Positions 1-6,600 of a stretch of DNA of 13,202 bases are shown piece by piece (position 1 is the first letter of the stretch; every line of letters begins with the position of its first letter). The stretch is from the NCBI GenBank assembly GCA_044238735.1, contig JBIICS010000079.1, positions 1 through 13,202 of the forward strand, read 5' to 3'. The notes under the pieces are model-generated. The model was given only the letters and a program-made list of their open reading frames with translations. It did not search any database and was not told the DNA's origin. Origin of the DNA: JBIICS01 sp044238735 (GTDB lineage Bacteria; Bacteroidota; Bacteroidia; UBA4408). Position numbers and translations under genes: made by a program.

Positions 1-1
1 A

Positions 2-1096
2 TCATCTAAAAGCAAGGCTCCTGAAATTAAAGAGAAAATTAGAAGTTTACGCCCTAGTGGTACTACCCCCATAGCGTTATCTCTTGAAAAAGCAGCAGAT
101 GATTTTCCATACGAACCAGACAGAAAAAATATTCGTAACATTATTATTTTAATTACAGATGGTGTTGAAGAGTGTAAGGGCGATCCTTGTGCAGTATCTA
201 TGGCGCTATTAAAAAAAGGAATTGTGCTTAAGCCTTTTGTTATAGGAGTAGGGCTCGATGTAGAATTTAAAAAAGCCTTTGAGTGTGTTGGAACTTATTT
301 TGATGCTTCAACAGAAGAAAGATTTAAGGACGTATTAAACATTGTTATTTCTCAGGCTCTAAATAATACTACCGCTCAAGTTAATTTACTCGACTTACAA
401 GGAAATCCTAGTGAGACTAATGTGGGGTTTACTTTGTATGATGAGTTTTCGGGACTGGATAAATATAATTACATACATACATTTAATGCTCGTGGCCTTC
501 CTGATACAATTGTTGTAGACCCTGTAATGGAATATAAATTAGTTGTTCATACAATTCCTGAAGTAGAAAAGCGAAACATTAAATTGGTAGCCGGAAAACA
601 CAACATTATAGCTGTTGACGCTCCTCAAGGCGAATTGGTTTTGAAAGTGCCGGGTTCCAGTGATTATAAATCGTTAAGCTACATTGTAAGAAAAAGAGGG
701 GATACTAAAACTTTGCATGTGCAGCACATGAATCAGTCCGAACGTTACCTGGTAGGAAAATACGATCTGGAGGTTTTAACAATACCTCGTATTCAAATAA
801 ACGACGTAGATATATCGCAAAATAAAGTAACTACCATCCAAATTCCTCAACCGGGGATTTTACAGGTAACCGCTCCCTCGCCCGGATATGGTGCTTTGTA
901 TTGGGAAGATGACAATCAGTTAAAGTGGCAATATAATTTTGAGAATAGCATGACCCGCGATATGCTATTGATTCAACCCGGAAGGTATCGAATTATTTGG
1001 AGACAACGCGTAAGTAAAACAACTTACGATACCATAGAAAAAGAATTTAAAATAGAATCAGGTAGTTCAGTAAACATAAGACTAAGTAATAATTAA
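2..1096 (+). CDS. von Willebrand factor A domain protein, 5' end missing
   Basis: The reading frame is open from base 2, so the gene starts upstream of the window and 364 residues are visible. Residues 1-110 are the second half of a vWA domain. GTTP (residues 20-23) fits the MIDAS threonine, and a hydrophobic strand leads into ITDG (51-54) with the MIDAS aspartate. The following ECKGDPC resembles the cysteine-containing loop of many bacterial vWA proteins. After the vWA domain come about 240 beta-rich residues with no transmembrane segment. They contain three related stretches about 75 residues apart, each starting with a Tyr plus alternating hydrophobics and ending in a short strand. vWA domains bind proteins through a metal ion, so a role in surface or periplasmic interaction is plausible but is inference. 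The first MIDAS motif (DxSxS) and any signal peptide lie outside the window. The stop is one base before the transketolase gene, which suggests co-transcription. Confidence 0.85.
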   Translation, partial: SSKSKAPEIKEKIRSLRPSGTTPIALSLEKAADDFPYEPDRKNIRNIIILITDGVEECKGDPCAVSMALLKKGIVLKPFVIGVGLDVEFKKAFECVGTYFDASTEERFKDVLNIVISQALNNTTAQVNLLDLQGNPSETNVGFTLYDEFSGLDKYNYIHTFNARGLPDTIVVDPVMEYKLVVHTIPEVEKRNIKLVAGKHNIIAVDAPQGELVLKVPGSSDYKSLSYIVRKRGDTKTLHVQHMNQSERYLVGKYDLEVLTIPRIQINDVDISQNKVTTIQIPQPGILQVTAPSPGYGALYWEDDNQLKWQYNFENSMTRDMLLIQPGRYRIIWRQRVSKTTYDTIEKEFKIESGSSVNIRLSNN

Positions 1097-1097
1097 C

Positions 1098-2060
1098 ATG
1101 AGCTTATTAGAGAAATTTAAAGATCAGGGTGGACAAGATACCCGTTCGGGATTTGGTGCAGGATTAGAAGAATTAGGAAAATCAAATCCGAAAGTAGTGG
1201 CCTTATGTGCCGATTTAATAGGTTCGCTAAAAATGGATGCTTTTAAAAAAAATCATCCTGAGCGCTTTTTTCAGGCCGGAATTGCAGAAGCCAATATGAT
1301 TGGGATGGCGGCAGGCTTAACCATAGGGGGCTATATTCCCTATACCGGAACCTTCGCTAATTTTTCTACAGGTCGTGTATATGATCAAATCCGTCAGAGT
1401 GTAGCTTATTCTGAAAAAAATGTTAAGATTTGTGCTTCGCATGCCGGGCTTACTTTAGGAGAAGACGGGGCTACTCACCAAATTCTTGAAGATATAGGTT
1501 TAATGAAAATGTTGCCCGGAATGGTGGTAATTAATCCGTGTGATTTTAATCAAACTAAAGCTGCAACCATAGCAATTGCTGATCATCACGGTCCGGTTTA
1601 TTTGCGTTTTGGCCGACCAAAGGTGGCGAACTTCACCTCTAAAGACCAAAAATTTGAAATTGGAAAAGCGTGGTTAATGAATGAAGGAATCGATGTAACC
1701 ATTATTAGCACTGGTCACCTGGTTTGGAAAAGCATTCAGGCGGCCGAGATTCTTGCATCAAAAGGAATATCGGTTGAGCTTATAAACATTCATACCATAA
1801 AACCACTGGATGAAGAAGCCATCATTAAATCTGCTGCCAAAACGAGAGCTATAGTTACTGCTGAAGAACACATGATTGCAGGAGGATTAGGAGAAAGCGT
1901 TGCACAGGTGCTTGCCAGAAAACTGCCAACACCAATTGAATTTGTAGCCGTTAATGACAGTTTTGGCGAAAGCGGAACTCCTGATGAACTTATGGCCAAG
2001 TATGGCTTGGATACACATCATTTAGTGGAAGCCGCGTTAAAGGTAATCTCCAGAAAGTAA
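1098..2060 (+). CDS. Transketolase, C-terminal subunit (split transketolase)
   Basis: This 320-residue protein corresponds to the pyrimidine-binding and C-terminal domains of transketolase, the TPP- and Mg-dependent enzyme moving two-carbon ketol units in the non-oxidative pentose phosphate pathway. Visible motifs are QAGIAEANMIG (59-69), with Glu64 in the position of the TPP-activating glutamate, GEDGATHQ (121-128), and YLRFGRP (168-174), whose Arg170 fits the substrate-phosphate site. The C-terminal domain follows from about residue 190. The TPP-pyrophosphate-binding half is absent, and 320 residues is the usual size of the separate C-terminal subunit in Bacteroidota, so this is not a truncation. 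It should work as a complex with an N-terminal subunit encoded elsewhere. The ATG lies one base after the vWA gene's stop. The start is supported by the conserved DTRSGFGAGL segment beginning at residue 14. Confidence 0.93.
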   Translation: MSLLEKFKDQGGQDTRSGFGAGLEELGKSNPKVVALCADLIGSLKMDAFKKNHPERFFQAGIAEANMIGMAAGLTIGGYIPYTGTFANFSTGRVYDQIRQSVAYSEKNVKICASHAGLTLGEDGATHQILEDIGLMKMLPGMVVINPCDFNQTKAATIAIADHHGPVYLRFGRPKVANFTSKDQKFEIGKAWLMNEGIDVTIISTGHLVWKSIQAAEILASKGISVELINIHTIKPLDEEAIIKSAAKTRAIVTAEEHMIAGGLGESVAQVLARKLPTPIEFVAVNDSFGESGTPDELMAKYGLDTHHLVEAALKVISRK

Positions 2061-2105
2061 ATTAAAACTCTTTTGGGTAAACTATTTATTTAACGCTTTT
2101 TCACA

Positions 2106-2717
2106 ATGACTGAAACCCCAGTATTTCCCTTGTGTTATAGCGGAAGCTTAGAATATTTTGCAATTTTATTTAAGTATGAAAGCATACTAATAGATCAAAA
2201 CGAATTTGTGCCTAAACAAACTACCCGAAGTTTTTTAGAAATTTTAAATGCGAATGGAATACAGAAATTGAGCGTTCCCATTAATAATAAATCTCAAAAA
2301 ATCCCCTATCATTTAATTACTATTGATAATAAACAACGATGGCAACATCAACATTGGAAAAGTATTTTAAGCGCTTACAAATCCTCTCCTTTTTTTGAAC
2401 ATTACGAGCACTATATTGCAGATTTTTATCAAAAGAAATACGATACCCTTTTCGAGTTTAATAGTTCAATATTAATTAACTTGCTAAAAGCTCTAAAGGT
2501 CAATACTAAACTAGAGTTTAGTAATCAATACCTAAATCCTGATTTTATTCTAAACGATTTTAGAAATAAAGAAAGTTTTAAAAAAACAAGAAATGTTTTG
2601 ATGCCCGAATATTATCAAACCTTTTCATATAAACATCATTTTGTATGTAATCTTAGTATCTTAGACTTAATTTTTAATTTAGGACCGGATAGTAAAACAT
2701 ATCTTAGTAAAATATAA
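2106..2717 (+). CDS. WbqC family protein
   Basis: This 203-residue protein has the WbqC-like family pattern. It has an N-terminal LCYSGSLEYFAIL segment (9-21), the LIDQNEFVPKQTTR stretch (28-41), SVPINN (56-61), a central W-x-HQHWKSILSAYKSSPFFEHY block (79-100) and a C-terminal NLSILDLIFNLGPDS (182-196). It is probably cytoplasmic, as it has no signal peptide or membrane segment. The family is named after a gene in a Pseudomonas O-antigen cluster, but its biochemical activity is not firmly established, so no reaction is assigned. The gene sits 45 bp after the transketolase gene on the same strand and may be read from it, since no terminator is visible between them. Its 3' end faces the PaaY-like gene across 28 bp. 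The length is normal for the Bacteroidota version. Confidence 0.85.
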   Translation: MTETPVFPLCYSGSLEYFAILFKYESILIDQNEFVPKQTTRSFLEILNANGIQKLSVPINNKSQKIPYHLITIDNKQRWQHQHWKSILSAYKSSPFFEHYEHYIADFYQKKYDTLFEFNSSILINLLKALKVNTKLEFSNQYLNPDFILNDFRNKESFKKTRNVLMPEYYQTFSYKHHFVCNLSILDLIFNLGPDSKTYLSKI

Positions 2718-2745
2718 ATTAATCCGAATAAGCCTTAAATGCTGT

Positions 2746-3336
2746 TTATTTAGTTTTTTTCCAGTTTTTATAAATATCCTGTTGCTTAGGTCTGTTTAAA
2801 GGTATTTCAGTTAAAGGATTGCAAATTTTTAATGTTGCGTGTAATTCGGATGGTAGTTTTTGATACAATTCTGTACCTTTTGTTTTCCATTCAATCATTT
2901 GATCAGAGACCTCTTTAATAATTTTAGCAGGATTCCCAACTACAATTTTTCTTTCCGGAATTTCCATTCCTTCCGGTATAAAGCTTAAAGCACCAATAAT
3001 ACTATTGTCGCCAATAATAACATTATCCATTATTACCGAATTCATTCCAATCAGTACATTCTTACCCACTATTCCGCCATGAATTATTGCTCCATGCCCT
3101 ATGTGTGCACCTTCCTTTAATAAGACGGTTACCCCTGGGAACATGTGTAAGGTACAGTTTTCTTGAACATTACACCCGTCTTCAATTATAATCTCGCCCC
3201 AATCGCCTCGTAAAGCAGCACCTGGACCTACATAAACATTTTTACCAATTATTACATTGCCTGTAACACATGCTTGAGGATGAACAAAAGAGCTAGGGTC
3301 AACTACCGGTATGTAACCGTTAAATTCGTATATCAT
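2746..3336 (-). CDS. PaaY/CaiE-like hexapeptide (gamma-carbonic-anhydrase fold) protein
   Basis: The 196 residues match the PaaY type of left-handed beta-helix protein in length and layout. The N-terminal GYIPVVDPSSFVHP segment is followed by hexapeptide repeats from about residue 18 to 135, then a helical tail with the characteristic MIEWKTKGTELYQ (147-159). Candidate zinc ligands of the gamma-carbonic-anhydrase site are His64 (in CTLHMF), His81 and His86 (in HIGHGAIIHGG), with the expected spacing of five between the last two. ALRGDWG (41-47) and NVQENC (56-61) are also family positions. Characterised PaaY is a trimeric thioesterase that rescues dead-end CoA adducts of phenylacetate degradation. 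Other members bind zinc and may act as carbonic anhydrases. No paa gene is nearby, so the substrate is unknown. The start codon lies 11 bp after the A-tract of the glyA terminator. Confidence 0.85.
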   Translation of the reverse strand: MIYEFNGYIPVVDPSSFVHPQACVTGNVIIGKNVYVGPGAALRGDWGEIIIEDGCNVQENCTLHMFPGVTVLLKEGAHIGHGAIIHGGIVGKNVLIGMNSVIMDNVIIGDNSIIGALSFIPEGMEIPERKIVVGNPAKIIKEVSDQMIEWKTKGTELYQKLPSELHATLKICNPLTEIPLNRPKQQDIYKNWKKTK

Positions 3337-3347
3337 AAAACTAAATT

Positions 3348-3377
3348 AAAAAAAAAGGCCGGTTAAATTCCGGCCTT
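3348..3377 (-). terminator. Rho-independent terminator of glyA
   Basis: Read on the minus strand, a perfect 8-bp stem (AAGGCCGG/CCGGCCTT, arms 3370-3377 and 3355-3362) closes a 7-nt loop. It is followed by an uninterrupted run of nine T (complement of 3348-3356), whose first two pair in the stem. It begins 6 bp after the glyA stop codon. The T-run ends only 11 bp before the PaaY-like start codon. Plus-strand transcripts would not get a comparable T-run. Confidence 0.93.
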
Positions 3378-3382
3378 CATTA

Positions 3383-4654
3383 TTATACAAATAAGGGTAA
3401 ATCCCTCATTAGTTTATTAACTTTTGTTTTTACAGACTTAAGTTTCTTTTCATCACCCTTACACATTAGAGCTTCATCAATTAAGTCAGCTACTTTTAAA
3501 ATCTGTTTTTCTTTTAAACCCCTGGTGGTTATAGCCGGTGTACCAAGTCTTATTCCTGAAGTAACCATAGCCGGTTTATCATCAAACGGAACCATGTTTT
3601 TATTAACCGTAATATCGGCTTTGCCCAACCAAATTTCACCTTCTTTACCGGTTAAGCCTTTACTTCTCAGATCTATAAGCATACAATGGTTTTCTGTACC
3701 ACCCGAAATAATTTTATAACCTTTAGAAACTAGAGAAGCAGCTAATGCTTGTGCGTTTTTAGAGACCTGAACAATATAGCTCATGTATTCATCGCTTAAC
3801 GCTTCACCAAATGCAACTGCTTTGGATGCAATTACGTGTTCTAATGGTCCACCCTGAGTTCCTGGAAAAACGGCAGAATCTAATAATGAGGACATCATTC
3901 TGATTTCACCTTTTGGTGTTTTTAATCCGAAAGGATTTTCGAAATCTTTGCCCATCATGATAATTCCACCACGAGGACCTCTTAACGTTTTATGGGTAGT
4001 TGATGTTACAATATGGCAATAGGGTAGAGGATCATTTAATAATCCTCTTGCTATTAAGCCAGACGGATGAGAAATATCTGCTAATAATAAAGCGCCAACT
4101 TTATCGGCAACTTTTCTAACACGAGCATAATCCCAATCTCTGGAGTAACTGGAAGCCCCTACAATGATCATTTTGGGTTTTTCCTTAAGGGCTGTTTTTT
4201 CTAAGCTTTCGTAATCAACAGTTCCGGTTTTTTCCGAAACACCGTAAAAGAAAGGCTGATATAATTTACCGCTAAAATTTACGGCAGAACCATGAGTTAA
4301 ATGTCCTCCGTGTGATAAATCAAATCCCAAAATTTTATCTCCCGGTTTAAGGCAAGCCAGCATAACCGCAGCGTTAGCTTGAGCACCACTGTGAGGCTGA
4401 ACATTGGCCCAGTCTGCATTAAATAATTGTTTTAGTCTGTCGATAGCAAGTTGTTCAACTTTGTCCACAACCTGGCATCCACCATAATAGCGGCGACCGG
4501 GGTATCCTTCGGCATATTTATTGGTTAAAACTGAACCCATAGCCTTTAATACCTGAGGGCTCACATAGTTTTCTGAAGCAATTAACTCAAGACCTTCGGT
4601 TTGACGATGAGTTTCTTCCTTAATTAAATCGAAAATTAGTTTATCTCTTTTCAT
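3383..4654 (-). CDS. glyA: Serine hydroxymethyltransferase
   Basis: GlyA is the cytosolic PLP enzyme that converts serine and tetrahydrofolate to glycine and 5,10-methylene-tetrahydrofolate, the main one-carbon source. The 423 residues cover the full family length. Motifs are ELIASENYVS (23-32), EGYPGRRYYGGC (49-60), PHSGAQAN (87-94), LSHGGHLTHGS (113-123), LADISH (191-196), whose Asp193 should bind the PLP ring nitrogen and His196 lie near it, and TSTTHKTLRGPRGG (217-230), whose Lys222 should form the PLP Schiff base. The ADISHPSGLIARG wording is the form usual in Bacteroidota. The gene lies 27 bp downstream of the exosortase-associated gene on the same strand and ends in a strong intrinsic terminator. 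It is therefore either the last gene of that operon or driven by its own promoter in the short gap. Confidence 0.98.
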   Translation of the reverse strand: MKRDKLIFDLIKEETHRQTEGLELIASENYVSPQVLKAMGSVLTNKYAEGYPGRRYYGGCQVVDKVEQLAIDRLKQLFNADWANVQPHSGAQANAAVMLACLKPGDKILGFDLSHGGHLTHGSAVNFSGKLYQPFFYGVSEKTGTVDYESLEKTALKEKPKMIIVGASSYSRDWDYARVRKVADKVGALLLADISHPSGLIARGLLNDPLPYCHIVTSTTHKTLRGPRGGIIMMGKDFENPFGLKTPKGEIRMMSSLLDSAVFPGTQGGPLEHVIASKAVAFGEALSDEYMSYIVQVSKNAQALAASLVSKGYKIISGGTENHCMLIDLRSKGLTGKEGEIWLGKADITVNKNMVPFDDKPAMVTSGIRLGTPAITTRGLKEKQILKVADLIDEALMCKGDEKKLKSVKTKVNKLMRDLPLFV

Positions 4655-4676
4655 TACAGTTAAATAAATTTTGAAA

Positions 4677-4684
4677 CAAAATTA
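4677..4684 (-). promoter_or_regulatory. glyA: Candidate Bacteroidota -7 box for glyA
   Basis: The minus strand reads TAATTTTG, an exact match to the Bacteroidota -7 consensus TAnnTTTG. It overlaps the stop codon of the exosortase-associated gene. Initiation about 7 nt downstream would leave a leader of roughly 15 nt before glyA. No convincing -33 TTG sits at the usual 17-23 bp spacing, and such 8-mers arise by chance in AT-rich DNA, so this is only a candidate. Confidence 0.3.
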
Positions 4685-5161
4685 AGATTCTTTTTTATTG
4701 AACGACATTTGCGACCAAACAAAAGGGGCACTGATTATGAACAATAATGGCGATTGAGCGATGCCCATTAAAAAACGAGCTAATTTATAGGTAATTGAAT
4801 AATCATTAACAATATACCCTACTAAAATTAATAATCCGGAAACTGCAAACAGGGCTATCAGAATTAAGGATATTTCTTTAAAAATGTTCTTTTTAAACAG
4901 CCAAAGATTAAATGAACCGGCCAAAATGAGATACAAAACAGAAAATAAAACAGTAAGAAACCACTTTAAGTAGTATAAAAAGGTGTAAGAAGTCTTAGAT
5001 AATGATGCATAAATCGTTTTGGAATAATAATAATAGGCATCCGTTTCATTTAGTTTCAAATACAACATACGGTTGAGGTTTACAAATACATCTTCGCGCC
5101 AATACCCTATTAAAAAATAAGAAATTATAATGAGTACTATTTTAATCCGATTATTTTTCAC
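4682..5161 (-). CDS. Exosortase F-associated membrane protein
   Basis: This is a 159-residue integral membrane protein with hydrophobic segments at about 7-20, 62-86, 95-118 and 129-150. A polar, tyrosine-rich loop (about 22-60, including WREDVFVNLN and ETDAYYYYSK) lies between the first two. The conserved-looking end RFLMGIAQSPLLFII (129-143) matches what I recall of the exosortase F-associated family of flavobacteria, known only from its position next to xrtF. Its start overlaps the 3' end of the exosortase gene by 11 bp, which points to translational coupling and a shared job. It may help hold or present the sorting substrate, but no catalytic motif is visible and the function is unknown. 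The family name is assigned from context plus the C-terminal motif. Confidence 0.75.
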   Translation of the reverse strand: MKNNRIKIVLIIISYFLIGYWREDVFVNLNRMLYLKLNETDAYYYYSKTIYASLSKTSYTFLYYLKWFLTVLFSVLYLILAGSFNLWLFKKNIFKEISLILIALFAVSGLLILVGYIVNDYSITYKLARFLMGIAQSPLLFIISAPFVWSQMSFNKKES

Positions 5162-5678
5162 CTTTTTTAATTAATCCCGAAAATTGATTTACCCATATCC
5201 ACCACATAAAAAAAATAAGACTATAAACCATATAAGTAAAGGTGTAGGTGTGATGAAACTCTAATGTAGATCTTGAAACATATAATTGTATAATAGCTAA
5301 TAATACAACGCGCAAAACGTTAGCTAAATATATAATTATGATTCCAGAGGGAATAAACCAGATTTTAGATTTAAGTGGACCCGGAAATGCAATAATAAAA
5401 CTTGAAAACAAGGCAAATAAAATGATACCATTACAAGGATCGCCCATCCATAATCCGCTGGTGTTGTCTATTCCGATTAAGCGAACGGCCCCAGTAAAGG
5501 TTCTAAATCCCAATAAGTTAAGAATCCATTTGCTATGTTTGATGGTTAATTCTACAACAGTTAGGTCGAGTGAACTGTTAGAATGAAGATAAGTGGTGTA
5601 TAATATCTGCCAAAACAGATAAACACCCAATATTTTAAGAACAAATAAAAATAAGGGTTGCCGAAGGATATTAACCAT
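5151..5678 (-). CDS. xrtF: Exosortase family protein, XrtF type
   Basis: This 175-residue multi-pass membrane protein carries the exosortase/archaeosortase catalytic pattern. Cys82 is in GDPCNGI (79-84) at the start of a membrane segment. Arg123 is in LANVLR (118-123). A His at 142/143 is in EFHHTYTF (140-147). Exosortases are transpeptidase-like enzymes that cut C-terminal sorting signals of the PEP-CTERM type at the inner membrane and may pass the protein on for further modification. The protein is short, as expected for the XrtF group of Bacteroidota, with hydrophobic segments near 8-30, 81-100, 105-132 and 146-168. The gene begins 6 bp after the stop of a 66-residue peptide gene bearing a sorting tail, the obvious substrate, and overlaps the associated protein gene. 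No Shine-Dalgarno sequence is visible. The family call is firm; the F subtype rests on length and neighbours. Confidence 0.87.
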   Translation of the reverse strand: MVNILRQPLFLFVLKILGVYLFWQILYTTYLHSNSSLDLTVVELTIKHSKWILNLLGFRTFTGAVRLIGIDNTSGLWMGDPCNGIILFALFSSFIIAFPGPLKSKIWFIPSGIIIIYLANVLRVVLLAIIQLYVSRSTLEFHHTYTFTYMVYSLIFFMWWIWVNQFSGLIKKGEK

Positions 5679-5684
5679 TTAAGG

Positions 5685-5885
5685 TTATTTTTTACGGGAA
5701 TCGAGGATTTTTTTAGTCCCAAAAGCTGCACCTGCAGCTAAAAGTAAACTAACCCCACCATCAAGGGGGATAGGACAAGGATCTGGCCAACAATCAGGAG
5801 TTGCACCTCCGCCAGGTAGGGTTGCCGCCATTAAAAAACCACTTGAAAAAAGTAAAATAAGGATTATAGAAAGTTTAATCTTCAT
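5685..5885 (-). CDS. Mini exosortase substrate with PID-CTERM-like sorting signal
   Basis: The protein has 66 residues and three parts. Residues 1-20 form a signal peptide: MKIK, a hydrophobic core, and a small-residue site around FLMAA. Residues 21-39 are a short Gly/Pro-rich piece with Cys32 and Cys37 (DCWPDPCP). Residues 40-66 form a tripartite sorting tail: PLDGG (40-44), a hydrophobic helix VSLLLAAGAAFG (45-56), then a basic end (KK at 58-59, RKK at 64-66). This matches the Bacteroidota PID-CTERM type of signal, in which P-I/L-D-GG replaces the PEP of PEP-CTERM. The gene lies 6 bp upstream of the exosortase gene, on the same strand and first in the cassette, so it is very likely that enzyme's substrate. 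After both cuts only about 20 residues would remain. What that peptide does is unknown. The cysteines could form a disulfide or take a modification. Confidence 0.85.
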   Translation of the reverse strand: MKIKLSIILILLFSSGFLMAATLPGGGATPDCWPDPCPIPLDGGVSLLLAAGAAFGTKKILDSRKK

Positions 5886-5923
5886 ATTTATTATAGTAAA
5901 ACTAGGAAAAAGTATTTATAATT

Positions 5924-5931
5924 CAAATCTA
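5924..5931 (-). promoter_or_regulatory. Candidate -7 box upstream of the exosortase cassette
   Basis: The minus strand reads TAGATTTG, an exact match to TAnnTTTG, in the 65-bp gap after yqgE. Initiation about 7 nt downstream would give a leader of about 30 nt before the mini-substrate gene. A -33 TTG at standard spacing is not visible. Its position ahead of the first gene of the cassette makes it plausible. Confidence 0.37.
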
Positions 5932-5950
5932 ATAATTTATTTGTGATTAA

Positions 5951-6511
5951 TTAATTTAAATTAGGATCGATGGGGTAGTTGGCCATCTGCGCAAATTCAT
6001 TTCCCATGTCGTTTAAAAGTTTTTTCCAAAGTAATTCCGGGTTTGTATTTAAGAGTATTTGGGGAGTAGTATGCGTAATAATCCACGACTTTTCTTTTAT
6101 TTCCTTTTCAAGTTGTCCATGGTCCCAACCGGCGTAACCGGCTAAAAATCGTATATTTTCTTCCCTTATGGTCCCTTCCTCTATCTTTTGTTTTAATTGA
6201 TAAAAATCGCCACCCCAATAAAGTCCTTCCATAATTTTCTGACTTCCTTCAATAATATCACCGTACGTGTGAATATAAAAAACATTATCGCGTGCTACAG
6301 GCCCCCCTAAAAACACACTTGAGTTTAAATCAGGGAAATTTTCGAGGGCTTCATTAACATCTAAATCAAGGGTTCGGTTAAATATAAATCCGTAAGCACC
6401 ATCGTTGTTATAATCTGCCAAAATAATTACGGAACGAATAAAGTATTCATCTTTTAAAAACGGTTCCGCAATTAAAATTTTTCCGGTAGCTAAAATTTCT
6501 TTTTTCGACAT
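5951..6511 (-). CDS. yqgE: YqgE/AlgH family protein
   Basis: This is a 186-residue soluble protein of the UPF0301/AlgH type, with no signal peptide or membrane helix. The recognisable pattern is GKILIAEPFLKDEYFIRSVIIL (11-32, from which the family's G-x-LLIA-x-P and F-x-RSV elements can be read), then DGAYGFIFNRTLD (37-49), FLGGPV (67-72), EGLYWGGDF (94-102) and FLAGYAGWDHGQLEKEI (121-137). Length and motif order are those of the whole family. Despite the name AlgH, taken from a Pseudomonas gene linked to alginate regulation, its biochemical role is not settled. It is divergent from pdxH across 89 bp. The mini-substrate gene follows 65 bp after its stop on the same strand, so limited read-through into the exosortase cassette is possible. 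Confidence 0.93.
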   Translation of the reverse strand: MSKKEILATGKILIAEPFLKDEYFIRSVIILADYNNDGAYGFIFNRTLDLDVNEALENFPDLNSSVFLGGPVARDNVFYIHTYGDIIEGSQKIMEGLYWGGDFYQLKQKIEEGTIREENIRFLAGYAGWDHGQLEKEIKEKSWIITHTTPQILLNTNPELLWKKLLNDMGNEFAQMANYPIDPNLN

Positions 6512-6600
6512 ATTTTTTTTACATCCTGCTTCAACTAATATAGAACTAAAGTGTTTTAATTACTAATTTAAACCCCAATTATTATTAAAAGAATCAAACA

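Noticed and set aside
1790..1999. Minus-strand open frame of 69 codons inside the transketolase gene
   Set aside because: It is antisense to a well-conserved enzyme and its Ser/Ala/Leu-rich translation shows no family pattern.
3525..3719. Plus-strand open frame of 64 codons inside glyA
   Set aside because: It mirrors conserved glyA codons on the other strand and has no independent support.
5338..5586. Plus-strand open frame of 82 codons inside the exosortase gene
   Set aside because: It is opposite the catalytic Cys/Arg region of the exosortase, which explains the sequence fully.
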